Positions 1-10,950 of a stretch of DNA of 64,000 nucleotides are shown one piece after another (the stretch's first letter is position 1; each line of letters opens with the position of its first letter). The notes under the pieces were generated by a model, which was not told the origin of the DNA, did no database searches, and worked only from the letters and a program-made list of their open reading frames with translations. The stretch lies in the NCBI GenBank assembly GCA_905250025.1, contig CAJNOJ010000004.1, positions 1,178,001 to 1,242,000 of the forward strand. The letters are read 5' to 3'. Made by a program: the position numbers and the translations under genes. The stretch comes from Adineta ricciae. Lineage: Eukaryota > Rotifera > Eurotatoria > Adinetida > Adinetidae.

Positions 1-488
1 AATGAAATGAAACGAAGACTATCGTTGCATCGCCATTTGTATATTGTCTACACCTCGGTTGGTTGTAAATCAATGAAGAAAACAAAATTTGGATTGTTTC
101 TTTCGAATTCAACATTTTATCTTGACTGGAGAAAAAATGTTTTCTCGAAAACATTTCTTCGTAATAACAAAGACAGAATAGAGGGCGCTGGATGTTGTGT
201 CAAGATGGATTGGAAGTTTATCAAGTGTAAAACAACGATAGAAGACTGAACTGAACACAATCAAACTGTTCGACATTTTGAAAACACACCTGCATCGATC
301 CACTTTTTCATTGTTATCGCGTCTAAGAAACACCCAGTTTTCATAAACCACATCTGTTGTAAGATATAATTGGATAAGAAAAAGTGCACTTAAATGTCGT
401 TTTTTCTGTTGTGTTGATTGATAAGTAGATCAGACAATAGTTAGTGATCTTACTATTTATATTCTACACCGTCCGATTGAATTTTTAG
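1..488. other. Upstream region without a recognised gene
   Basis: AT-rich sequence in front of the NHLRC2-like gene. Two overlapping open frames of about 80 codons occur on opposite strands, but neither has recognisable domains or coding character. It probably holds the 5' untranslated region and promoter of the downstream gene; no specific element could be identified. Confidence 0.5.
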
Positions 489-3050
489 ATGGACACGACA
501 AATTTCAATACAGATTCATTTCGCGATATAACCTTTGATCTTCTGTCTGGCATTGCGAATGATCCATCGAAATTAGATGAGTTCGCGCGCGCTTATTTGA
601 CTAAACTTCACGAACGTACGGATGGAGATAATCTCCGTAAATATACACGTGATATCTATGAGAAAATTCTTGGTAAAACTTCGAATGAGTTTCTTCCTTC
701 AAAGACAATTTTCTTTTCGATATAGCTTTACAAATGATACACGTTAATCCAGGATTTCAATTGAAGGATACATTCCACGAGAAAATCGTTATTGCTTATT
801 TTTGGACATTTTCTAATATTCATTCATCGCATATGATGCCAAAACTCATCGGAATCGATAAACGTTACTCTACTGCTGGTGTAAGTATACGCGAAAATAA
901 GTCATATTTGGACTGAATTGATTTTTCAAGGTTACTATCATTGGTATTCACTCTCCTAAATATGAACATGAGAAAAACAAAGCAAATGTTCGACACGCCA
1001 TGGAGGAACAATCGCTTCCATTCAACGTCGTCAACGATAGTTCATTAAGTGTATGGAAACATGTTGGTTGTCAGATTTGGCCAACTGTTCTGGTGTTCGG
1101 ACCTGATGCGATACCAATATTTATATTTGAAGGTGAAAATCATGTTCAACATACCGAAACGTTTCTTGCGTTTGCTCTTGCCTATTATAAATCGAGTGTA
1201 CGAGCATCACCAAATATTTCAGCAGCGATAAAAATGTCACCGGACGACCCAGCGGCAAGTGGTGCAACTTCGAAACCAGCGAAATTTACATATCCAAGTC
1301 ATTTATGTATCACTTCAAGTGGACAAATGTGTATTTCGTATGCGGGCTCGAATCAATTGATTCTTTGTGAAATTGATGGAAAAGTTCTTGTATGTGATAG
1401 ATTTTCGATTTCAATGCAATGAAAATCATCTTTTCTATCGAACAGGAAGTGGTTGGAAATGGTCATCCAGGTATGGCAGATGGAGATATTAGCCAAGTTG
1501 AATTTGATTCGCCACGTGGGATGGCCGAATACAATAGTTGTATCTATATAGCGGATACAAACAATCATGCGATTCGTGTGGTAAAACATTACAAGAGAAC
1601 GTATTCATCTTTTCATAATTCACTTCTAGTTTGATCCTAACTCTCGACGCGTTTTGACATTGATTGGCACAGGTCGTCTAGGTACTGACAAAGTCGGTGG
1701 ATTGAAACGATCTCAACAACCCATTGCTTCGCCATGGGATTTATGTATAACAGAATCACCATGTAAGATTCAGTTTATAGATGAAATACGATCAGCCATA
1801 TCGACATGTTTATTTTAGTTGATCATAAGACAGTCTTACTTATATCCATGGCTGGTCAACATCAAATTTGGGCTTACGCGTTCGAAGAAACACAATGGTG
1901 GAATAATTTGTATGTAATTATTTCAATTCGTTTCGTTAGGAAGGAAAAATTTGCTTTTGTTTACAGAACTTTACAAAAAAATGCTTGTTTAGCAATTATT
2001 GGTAGTGGCGAAGAAGGAAATAGAAATGATCCTGAGCCTATGTCTGCTACTCTGGCAGCACCTCGCGGCATTTGTAATGGTATCATGAATGGACAACCAG
2101 TTCTGTTCATTGCTGATAGTAATAGTTCAAGCATTCGTGTTGTTACACTTCAAAATGGAAATGTTTCGAATTTAATCGGCGGTGATGCTGATCCAACAGT
2201 ATGTCTTATATCATTGCGTCTCATTGAAATGACTTATTTTGAATGAATAGAATCTTTCAGCTTTCGGTGATCTAGACGGCAGTGGTTTCAATGCGAAATT
2301 TCAATATCCACTCGGTGTTGCTTTCCATTACCCATCGTCTCAATTGTATATTACGGATACCTATAATAACAAACTCAAACGTGTAGATATGACGACATTA
2401 ACATGTTCAAGTTATTTTGTAACAGACATTGATACGAAAAAACAACGTGGAGAATCAAATTCTGCCAAATTTAATGAACCACAAGGCATAACGATCTTTG
2501 ATCATTTCATGTTCATTGCAGATAAGAACAATTCTCATGTGAAACGAATCGATCTCGACAAAGGAACGATCGTTCGAGTAAGATCTGACTGACAGAAAGA
2601 AGCGAATTGATTTCATATCGGCAAATTTCTTCTAGTGTCGATTCAATTTAAGTGAAACTTTGAATGAAGAACGTACATTTGGTTCGAAACAAGCCTATTT
2701 GACCATTACCTTGCCTGATACACTACAATTACGTGAGACTAACACAGGAACATGGTCCATCGAAGATGAAGGTAAAAGAATTCCAAAGGAGTAGATAAAA
2801 CCTATAGAAACTTGATTTTGTAGATGGATTCAAAATATGTGACGGTGAATTAGCAAGTAGCATGTCGGACCAAATGTTATTGGATTATATTCCACGTGAG
2901 AAACAAGCTGCTCGATTGAAATATGAAGTAGTCGTGTGCGAAGGTGAGAAGTGTACGATGATGAGCGGTGAAGTTCAACCGGTTAATCAAACTGACTCAA
3001 TAATTGAGTTCAACATAAAAATCGAGCAAGAAGAAGCTAATACAAGTTAA
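489..3050 (+). CDS. NHLRC2: NHL repeat-containing protein 2 homologue (thioredoxin-like fold + NHL beta-propeller)
   Basis: Multi-exon gene. Exons I could place are 489-672, 726-880, 931-1389 and one from 1446, with further short GT-AG introns downstream. The first part has a thioredoxin-like fold (VTIIGIHSPKYEHEK, IWPTVLVFGP), followed by repeated NHL blades such as FDSPRGMAEYNSCIYIADTN, MAGQHQIWA, GSGEEGNRND, FIADSNSSSIRVV, FQYPLGVAF and MYITDTYNNKLKRV, and a C-terminal beta-rich segment. Order and content match vertebrate NHLRC2 throughout. NHLRC2 is a cytosolic protein essential in vertebrates and linked to FINCA disease; its biochemical role is unsettled. The segment aligning with the vertebrate CCINC motif reads SNIHS here, so both CxxC cysteines are missing. 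Start: the first ATG, preceded by an AT-rich leader and opening the conserved frame. Single-copy in the window. Confidence 0.9.
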
Positions 3051-3415
3051 TTAACTAGTTCATTATTTTCCTTTCCTTTCTAATCTCGCTATTTGAACAC
3101 TTCAAGTGTACGAAATATCACGAAAACGTATGTGCATGTGCGTGTGTCTATTTATACACCTATTCTGGTATTATTAGTTTGAAATTTTTGTTTTTCAATT
3201 ACTACAAATACATTTCTGGAAGCAGACTGTTTTTTTTTATAAATAAATACTTATGTAGAGAAAAAAAATAGTATAAACGATTCTTCATCTCCATCGGTCT
3301 TCTAATTTTCCGCTCTAGAGAATAAGAAGACGATCGCACTTTTATTTCTATTTGTTTATCTATATGCTCAGAAAGCCACACCGGGAAGTTCATGATTGAT
3401 TTTTCTGAAGTTCTG

Positions 3416-5287
3416 TCACACTGTTGTGTCATTATCTGGTTCTAAAAAGCGCAGAGTTTGAAATTGAAGATCGATTTCCAAAAACATACTTGATAATAAG
3501 TTGTCCGGCAAAATACTATTATCACGATTTCTCACTGCCCATGTTTGCAATTCACTTGAGCCAAACCATAAAAATATGCTCACGCCAATGGTATAAATAC
3601 CAGCACATATGAAAAACACAATTTGCCAATTGTTTGGATCCTTTTTTAATCAAATGAACTTTATTGACTGGTCAAAAAACGAAACTTACTTTCTCTGTTA
3701 GAGTACCGACAATGTACGGACTAATAATACCTGGAATCGTTGCGAACGTATTTGAAATACCGAAAACAATGCCTGCATATGCAGGAGCAATATCATTAGC
3801 AACAAGAATATACCCTCCACCAAAACAACACCCACTGTATTTGCTCATAAGTATTTTCTGGAGATGAAAACTCAAAATAAATTTACCTGAGTGCCACACC
3901 GATAGTAAGTAGGAGAACTGCAACATACTTCAATCGGCACGTCATGAATGCTAAACTGAGAACTAGGAGTGCAGGTATAAAATTTCCTAGAACAGTAAAT
4001 AATTTTCTTGTCTGAGTCACCGTTAATATTTTTCGGCGAATAATCAAGTCAGCCAATACACCGGATAGATTAATCACCAGCCATTGACTCCCGTAAGGTA
4101 GGGCGGAAAGTATGCCATTCTAGATGCGATTATTTCATTTAAATTAATTTACAGCAGAGATGATCTTACCGATTTTATATCGAATCCGAGAACTTCATCC
4201 ATATATTTAGGAATCGATGTCAGAAATGTATATGTTCCCCAATTGTTACATGTGTGAATAATAAATAGTGCCCAACATGCTGATGAAGTTAAAAGTGCAT
4301 GCCAAGGCGTATGAAATTTATCATCTTTTGAACTGATATTCTTTCGAGTGTGTTCTAGAATGAAATTCTTCTCTATTTCATTGATATAGCGATGTTCGTG
4401 AGGCGAATCTTGATAAACTATCAACCAAAGGATAGCCCATAGAAAACCGGCTGTGCCTGTTCAAGATTAATTCATTCGAAATATACCTTTTTGCGCAAAG
4501 AATATAATTCTCAAACTAACCAACAGAATAGAAAATCAGCGGCCAACCCCCAGCCAAGTCCCACGAACACATCAAGCCACCGGTTGATAAAACTAAAAAA
4601 TTTCCTATTTGTGCACCTACAATTTCCAAATGAAACTGCAAATCGACTTCTCATACCCATCAATCAAGTCATACCTGCATTCATGAAACCCATTAATTTT
4701 CCCCGTTCATTAGCCGGCGCCCAATGAGACATAGTGACAACCATACACGGCCATATCGTTCCGTGTGCAAGTCCAACAAAGATCTGAAAAACACTAAATA
4801 GAAACCAATGTGTCCCAGCAGCTGCCGGCATGAACACGGTGATTAAACTCGAAGTAAATATTGCACCACTGAACAAAATCCTGGCGCCGTATCGACCAGC
4901 GATGTACCCAGCCGGAATTTGAGTTAAAATATAACCGCCAAAATAAGCGCCCAACAGAATACCTTGTGTATTTTTACTCCAATTATAGGAACCATGCTAG
5001 AAAAAAAAGATTTGAGAAAGAAAAATGTTTCTAAGTTTTCAATTTACAACAGATATTGTTTTGTTGCTTGTCAGACACTGTTGATTTAGTTTTGTCGACG
5101 ATGTCTTCGTTCCATGTTGCTCTATTGCCGAATGGTTAACCATACAAACTAGCGCAATACTAATGTTGGTTTTCTGTGAAAAATGCACCATCATGCCTAG
5201 GAATCCAACGAATGTAATAATCACACGTACAGAACACCAAAACGGCACTGAAACAACAAGCACACCATTCGTTTTCATCGAATTCAT
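3416..5287 (-). CDS. SLC17-family anion/sialin-type MFS transporter
   Basis: Major facilitator of the SLC17 type (sialin, vesicular glutamate and phosphate transporters), which moves organic anions coupled to H+ or Na+ across lysosomal, synaptic or plasma membranes. Seen in order: a first membrane segment with the family pattern [13 protein letters not shown] and a loop after it, [19 protein letters not shown] with GAR, a segment reading [20 protein letters not shown] plus PANERGK, a cytosolic loop with [50 protein letters not shown], an [18 protein letters not shown] segment, and the last helix [20 protein letters not shown] with a short tail. This covers the full 12-helix layout over about eight exons. 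The substrate cannot be told from sequence; the sialin/VGLUT-like branch is the nearest. The start is the first ATG of the exon holding the first helix. Confidence 0.85.
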
Positions 5288-6620
5288 TCAATTATTTACC
5301 AGACAATTTCAATTTTTCTTCAGCTTGTGTATTCATTTCTTACTGACAAGAAGATGCTTGTTTTGCCATCAAATATCCATGATCTACTTTGATTACTTTT
5401 GTATGTACAAAGATCTTAATGAATCCATTAATCAAGCATTGATTGTCATAAATAGAATCAAAACGAACTTTCTTTTATTGTTTTAGCATTGTTTGTGTTG
5501 CGATAGTTTTAGAGAGAGAAGGTAATGCACTTTTTCTTACCAACAACTCATACTATATTAACCTAGACTTCTTTTCTCTTTTTTCCCCGTACTTATTTTT
5601 TTCTCTCGCTTCTTCTTCTTCTTTTAATGATAACATATGCAAGCAATGCAGGATAGAATATCAAAATATAGACACGAGATTTCTCAGGAACATTCTAATT
5701 GCTTCAAGATCATCAGATAATGAAAAATGGCATAAGGTTAGCTATATGTTCTCTTCGAAATGAAAAGAGCCTCTGTCAATATTGGCGTTCTATTCGTTCA
5801 TTCGTGACATTTCGCTGGAAACTAGCTTGTGGCGATTCCGCGTCCTGTCAGCTGGAAAAAATTTAATTAAATTCGTCTGAAGAGACATGCTGGAAAGAGT
5901 TTGCTCTGGATTTAATGTTCAATTGAATTTCTTACGGTTCGTCATCTTACTTCACAATAATACGCACAAAAACATTTTTTTCAACAGCTAACATCCGTTA
6001 GGAACCTTTTCAATGAGACAGAAAATGCTTTTCTTTGCACTAGAATAGACATTCATTGTTCTACTCATTATTTTTGCTCAGTTTACACTCAGTAACAGGT
6101 TTTACACATCGCTCGAAGCAATCTTCAGTTTCAAGTGTTCACCTCTCTTTTTCCTTTTTTTTTCATCAGAAAAACACCAGGTTCTCGTTGTCATAACTGA
6201 GAATAATCATATTATTTCGAAAGATTTTCTTTACACAATCATGTATCACACTAAATCAAAAGAACTGAGTGCCAAAAACATCATTTGGTTCGAATCATGC
6301 GCATTTGTATATTATCTTCTCAGAACAGAAATACGTATCCTGTCGATGAATATTGTTTTCTCTTTCTGAAAAATGACGGTAATATGCTGTTTGATCCACA
6401 TGCTGTATCTTTGATTGATTCTGTTATTCATCCGTTCCCGAAGTAAACATGACGTACGTCTACCGACATAACTTATCACATAGCCACGAAGGATATTATA
6501 CCTACTGTAAAGTAATAAAACATCATATTCTTGAAAAGGTTAACAATCCAAGTGAACTTGTATAAATGAAATAGTTCCTATAAGAAACAAATACAGTTGC
6601 TTGAAAGATTTGTTTGCGTG
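5288..6620. other. Intergenic region between divergent genes
   Basis: About 1.3 kb between the 5' end of the SLC17-type gene (minus) and the 5' end of the DEG/ENaC gene (plus), so it should contain both promoters. It has pyrimidine-rich tracts (for example CTTCTTCTTCTTCTT near 5609-5623) and no frame with coding features. Nothing resembling a mobile element or RNA gene was seen. Confidence 0.5.
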
Positions 6621-8256
6621 ATGCCACTTGGGCAAATTTTTATGATCAATCCGAGAATAATACATATTCAGCGAACAACTGAACATCGTCGTCGCTCGAT
6701 TATTCGAGCATTTGCTTTGAATACTTCTGCACATGGTATTCCGGGTATTGCTCGTAGTCAGAGTAAACATAATACCATCTTTTGGTCAATATGTTTCACA
6801 GCATTCGCTATCACTACGCTTTACTTTGTCGTTGAAGAAATTCGTCACTATTTTGATTATTCCACTCAAACTACAGTCACAATGATGAGCGAATGGCCAC
6901 AGTATTTTCCCGCGTTTACTATTTGCAATCTTGTTCCTGTTCGTTATGATCGGTTTATTCAACCGTACATTGCTTTCCTTACTGCATTGAACAAAACTAA
7001 TGTGAGTGAGTCAACGACAATTTCGTCGACTGAAGCAAGATATATAGCTGACTTTTTCCAAACGAAAATTAATCGAAATGAATCGCTCGATGAATTCTTC
7101 TTTCCGCTCGAGACAATGCTGATGAAATGTGTTTTCAACGGACGAGTTTGTTCAGCTGTAAATTTCACTTCGTTTTCTTCGTCGACCTATGGTCAATGTT
7201 ATACATTCAATGCCAAATTAAAAAATCAGACAAATATCCGATTCAGTGATGAGAATGGTGGACCAGGCAATCTATATTTACGTTTTTACGTTCACAGTCA
7301 CCAGTATGTTCCATACATTCGCGAAGGTAAACCGAATGATTCACGAGTGACGTTCGAAATCTTCGACTATTTCATGAGTAGGTATCGGCCTGATCGGTGT
7401 GGTGCACGATAATGTCCAATTGCCTATGATCGACTATTCCGGTATGGCATTGTCTGCTGGCTATAAGCATCGAATGACGTATTCGAAAAAGACTATCTCA
7501 TATTTGCGATCTCCGTATACAACATGTAATGATAAAATACCATTAATGATGCAAGCCATGTTTGACAATTATGAAGGTGTCGAATATGAATATTCAGAAG
7601 ATGTTTGCTATGATTTATGTACAGAAGTCTATATGTAAGTATTGTGCTTAAAATAGTTTGAATTCGAGACAAAAGCTTTTTATAGTTATCAGAAATGCGG
7701 ATGTATTCATCCGAAACAATGGAATGCGCGATCAGTATTAATACCTGGAACGAATAAATTAATCATCGCTCCTCTATGTAATATATCAAATAAGTGTTAC
7801 TCAGAAGCTGCTCATGTTTTTTTAACATCTTCGTCGTCATATGACAAATACTGTTCGTACTGTTCACAACAATGCTCAGCAACGAATTTTATTGTCAAAC
7901 AATCGATGTGGAAAGCTCCGCCAGTATGGTTAATGAATGATATAAAAGAATTTGTTGAAAAATCAGATATACCATTGCCGAAGGATTGGACAACACAATG
8001 GCAATCGCATATTGAAAATAGTTATCTATCGATTGAGTTAATTCATGAATCAAGTGTCGTAGAAAACTATACACAGGCAGCAACGGTGACTGCTGTGGAT
8101 GTATTATCAAATGTCGGAGGGCAAACAGGTCTTTGGATTGGTGTTAGTTTTCTGTCTTTGATGGAAGTGGCAGAAATGGTATATCGATTGATTCGATATC
8201 AATGTCGTGTGGGATTAAGAACTCGAAATAAAGTGATTGATGATTGTAAATTTTAG
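6621..8256 (+). CDS. DEG/ENaC (amiloride-sensitive) sodium channel subunit
   Basis: Trimeric cation channel subunit with two membrane helices and a large cysteine-rich extracellular domain. The N-terminal His-Gly gating motif is present (TSAHGIPGIARS), followed by the first helix (FWSICFTAFAITTLYFVVEE) and the post-TM1 segment FPAFTICN. The ectodomain carries the usual cysteines (YDLCTEVYIYQKCGCIHP, CSYCSQQC), and a second helix follows with GGQTGLWIGVSFLSLMEVAE, which contains the G-x-S selectivity filter as GVS. Introns at about 7327-7381 (55 bp) and 7637-7685 link three exons; without the first one the frame appears broken. The start is ATG 6621, with ATG 6642 as an alternative; an earlier in-frame TTG was not used. 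The gating stimulus (peptide, proton, mechanical) cannot be inferred. ZC4H2 follows 219 bp downstream on the same strand. Confidence 0.88.
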
Positions 8257-8474
8257 CTAAAGTTTTGTTTTTTTCAAAAAAAGAGACTGGAATAAAACTC
8301 TGGTGAATAGATTGTTGATAGTACCCTCTATAGGTAATGGTTTGCTTGTAGCGCCCTCTTTTTCTATTGGTCAACTTAATAGGATTGACCTTTGTTGTTA
8401 TTTCGTTCGTTCATTCAGCAGTCGTGCTTATTTGTCAGCTCAGCTGTATTGAAATTGAATTAAGATAATTTGAG

Positions 8475-9533
8475 ATGGAAAATACAAGTGCAACTGGCGA
8501 AAGAGCTTCATCATCAATATCCGCGATCGATGAAAAAGATCTAGTTACATCAATGCGCAAGCTTGAATTAATCAAAGAATTAGGGTTTGTATGCTACCAA
8601 TCATCGTTACACGTACCCAACTTTTTCTGTCCGAACTTTCTTAGAGAAAAACAAAATCAATTTCAACGTCTTCAAACAAATCTGCAACAAATAACCGAAT
8701 TGGCTACACGTGAGAATCAAGCTTTACGTGAATTTCGTAAAGAATTGGATATGCTTGTACAAGAACGTTTATCTCACATTGAAGAATTGCGATTAATCCA
8801 TGCTGATATCAATATCGTGCGTTCAGTTTTTCTTCGATAAAACGAAGTTTTTTTTCCGTTTACCTGTAGATGGAAACAACGATTAAGCAAGCTGAAGAAG
8901 AACGAAGTAAAGCAATACAAGATAGCAAACGTTTGCTGAAAGATTATCAACCGATCAAAGAACAAGTGAACAAATTACGTGACATGCTCAATGTTGAGAG
9001 ACTTTCTATCGATGATGATGAGGCAGTAGCGGTGACAATGCAGTAAGTTTCGTTCGATTCTCTGGACAAAGAAGAAGTGTGTTTCTACAGATTGATTTCT
9101 CAACAATCATCTGATCACGATCTCCCATCGACTCGAAATGATCCTTCGTTATCTACAAGTTTGGATAATCTCCATGAACGATTCTCATTCAACACGCCAT
9201 TACATTCTCAACCAATGGCGAATTCAGCAGGTCCAAATCTTCCAGCACCGACTAATAATCAGCCACAAACACCAACGTTGACTATTCCAAAAGTGATTGG
9301 ATCGAATCTTGATCGTACCACTTTTCGACAACAACCGCCACCGATGAAGGTCTGTAATCAAATAAATACACTCAATGTTTATCGTACTATGTTTTCATTG
9401 AACTTTTCAGACTTGTCAATCATGTCAACAGCAAATCCACCGTAATGCTCCGATCTGTCCCATTTGTAAAGCAAAAAGTCGTTCACGCAATCCTAAAAAA
9501 CCTAAACGTCGTCAAGCCGACATTCATTCATAA
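8475..9533 (+). CDS. ZC4H2: Zinc finger C4H2 domain-containing protein
   Basis: Five exons: 8475-8584, 8645-8816, 8870-9042, 9091-9349 and 9411-9533. The N-terminal half is a coiled coil with the family signature [12 protein letters not shown] low-complexity linker rich in Ser/Pro/Gln follows, then [10 protein letters not shown] leads into the C-terminal C4H2 zinc finger, [20 protein letters not shown], and the basic tail [11 protein letters not shown]. This C-terminal block is almost identical to vertebrate ZC4H2. The protein acts with RNF220 in neural development and BMP/Smad control in vertebrates; its rotifer role is unknown. It is about the size of the human protein with a longer linker. 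PSMA4 starts 157 bp downstream on the same strand. Confidence 0.95.
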
Positions 9534-9690
9534 AGATCTCTCATTCTTGTACAGATCTGTTTGTTTTTGTAAACTATTCATTTGTTTTTCGCCGAACAAA
9601 ATGCAATAAAAAAATAATTGGTAGTTTTTTCGTTGTTTTGTCTGTAAATTCAATTGTAGATTTGAATTTAAAAGAAAATCAAACAGAAAT

Positions 9691-10541
9691 ATGGCTCGTC
9701 GATATGATACGCGCGCAACGATCTTTTCACCTGAAGGTCGATTATATCAAGTGGAATATGCTTTAGAAGCTATCTCACATGCCGGTGCATCATTGGGTAT
9801 TCTTGCTGAAAACGGTGTCGTTTTAGCCGGTGAAAAGCGCAACGTTAGCCCATTGCTTGACGACGTGAAATATTCCGAAAAAATCTATAAAATCCATGAT
9901 GATCTTTGCTGTTCAGTTTCTGGTATAACCAGCGATGCAAATGTCTTAATCAATGAACTACGTATGATTGGTCAACGGTAAGTTTTCTCTTTGCAAAAGA
10001 AAAATTTTAGTTGATTTTCACATTCAGATATCTATTGACATACCAAGAACCCGCTCCGATCGAATACATTGTCTCACATTTATGTAACATTAAACAAGCA
10101 TATACACAATTTGGCGGCAAACGTCCATTCGGTGTCTCATTTCTTTACATGGGCTGGGATAAACATTATGGTTATCAATTATATCAATCGGATCCAAGTG
10201 GAAACTATGGCGGATGGAAAGCGACCTGCGTTGGTCATAACTCGCAAACGGCGATATCGATTCTCAAACAAGAGTATAAGATAGGTGAAACGCAACTGAA
10301 CGATGCTTTACGATTGGCGATCAGAGTGTTTAGTAAAACGTTGGATACAACAAAGTTAACACCTGAGAAGATTGAAATAGCTGTTTTACAACATGATGAT
10401 AAGACCAATGAAACAACGATTCGTCTACTCAAAGATGACGAACTCACAACATTAATTAAGCAATATGAAGATGAACAAAGTAAATTGGAAGCCGATAGAC
10501 AAAAACAACAGCAATCAACAACGGAGAAAGAGAAAAAATAA
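9691..10541 (+). CDS. PSMA4: 20S proteasome subunit alpha type-4 (alpha3)
   Basis: Two exons (9691-9977 and 10028-10541) give a protein of about 266 residues, the normal size. The N-terminal alpha-subunit signature is present ([20 protein letters not shown]), as are [30 protein letters not shown] and [19 protein letters not shown]. The Lys/Glu-rich tail ([12 protein letters not shown]) is typical of this subunit. Alpha subunits form the outer heptameric ring of the 20S core and gate substrate entry; they have no protease active site. A pyrimidine-poor acceptor-like site (CAATTGTAG, ending about 9660) lies just before the start codon and could be a cis or trans splice acceptor in the leader. 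Confidence 0.97.
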
Positions 10542-10950
10542 GAGATTTGCAAAAGTGATATGGGAATCAAGGACAAAAGTATTTTTCAATTTTAGCCGTG
10601 ATTTAGTTCGATTTTTTCTTGTTGTGTTGTATTCGGTTTCTTTTATCTCAAATAAAAAAAAACTTTCGAAGTTAGATGCACCGCTGATTTCTGATTGATA
10701 TCAAGAACCAATGGCAAAACAATGTTTATTTTGTAGGAGACGGCCATCTTTCCAACTTTACTATTTAAAAAGTAAACAGAACAGAATTGGACAATATTGA
10801 TTACTTGATTGATAGAAAAAGCAAATAGTATAAAAAGAATTCTGAAAGTTAGTGATAAGCTTACACATTGTTGAAGTATTTATAACGAAAGGTAAGTACA
10901 TGTAGTTTGTTCTCTATTGTGTGCAGGATGATCATTTTAATCGAATAGAT
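10542..10950 (+). other. Intergenic region with probable leader intron of the ART-TPR gene
   Basis: The 3' flank of PSMA4 contains an AAATAAAAA-type polyadenylation signal near 10651. Towards the next gene, GGTAAGTACATG at about 10890 and a TGTGCAG ending about 10926 would define a 37-bp leader intron, short for this genome. The open frame continues upstream of the first in-frame ATG (10951) to a GTG, which I did not use as start. Confidence 0.4.

Noticed and set aside
4491-5486. Plus-strand open frames (78 and 107 codons) over and beside the SLC17-type gene
   Set aside because: The first is antisense to the conserved SLC17 exons; the other overlaps its 5' exon antisense and extends into the intergenic region with no domain.
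7327-7412. Apparent +1 frameshift in the DEG/ENaC gene after FDYFMS
   Set aside because: A 55-bp intron, 7327-7381, with donor GAAG|GTAAAC and acceptor GAGTAG|GTATC, joins EG to IGLIGVVHDN in the right frame. No frameshift is needed.
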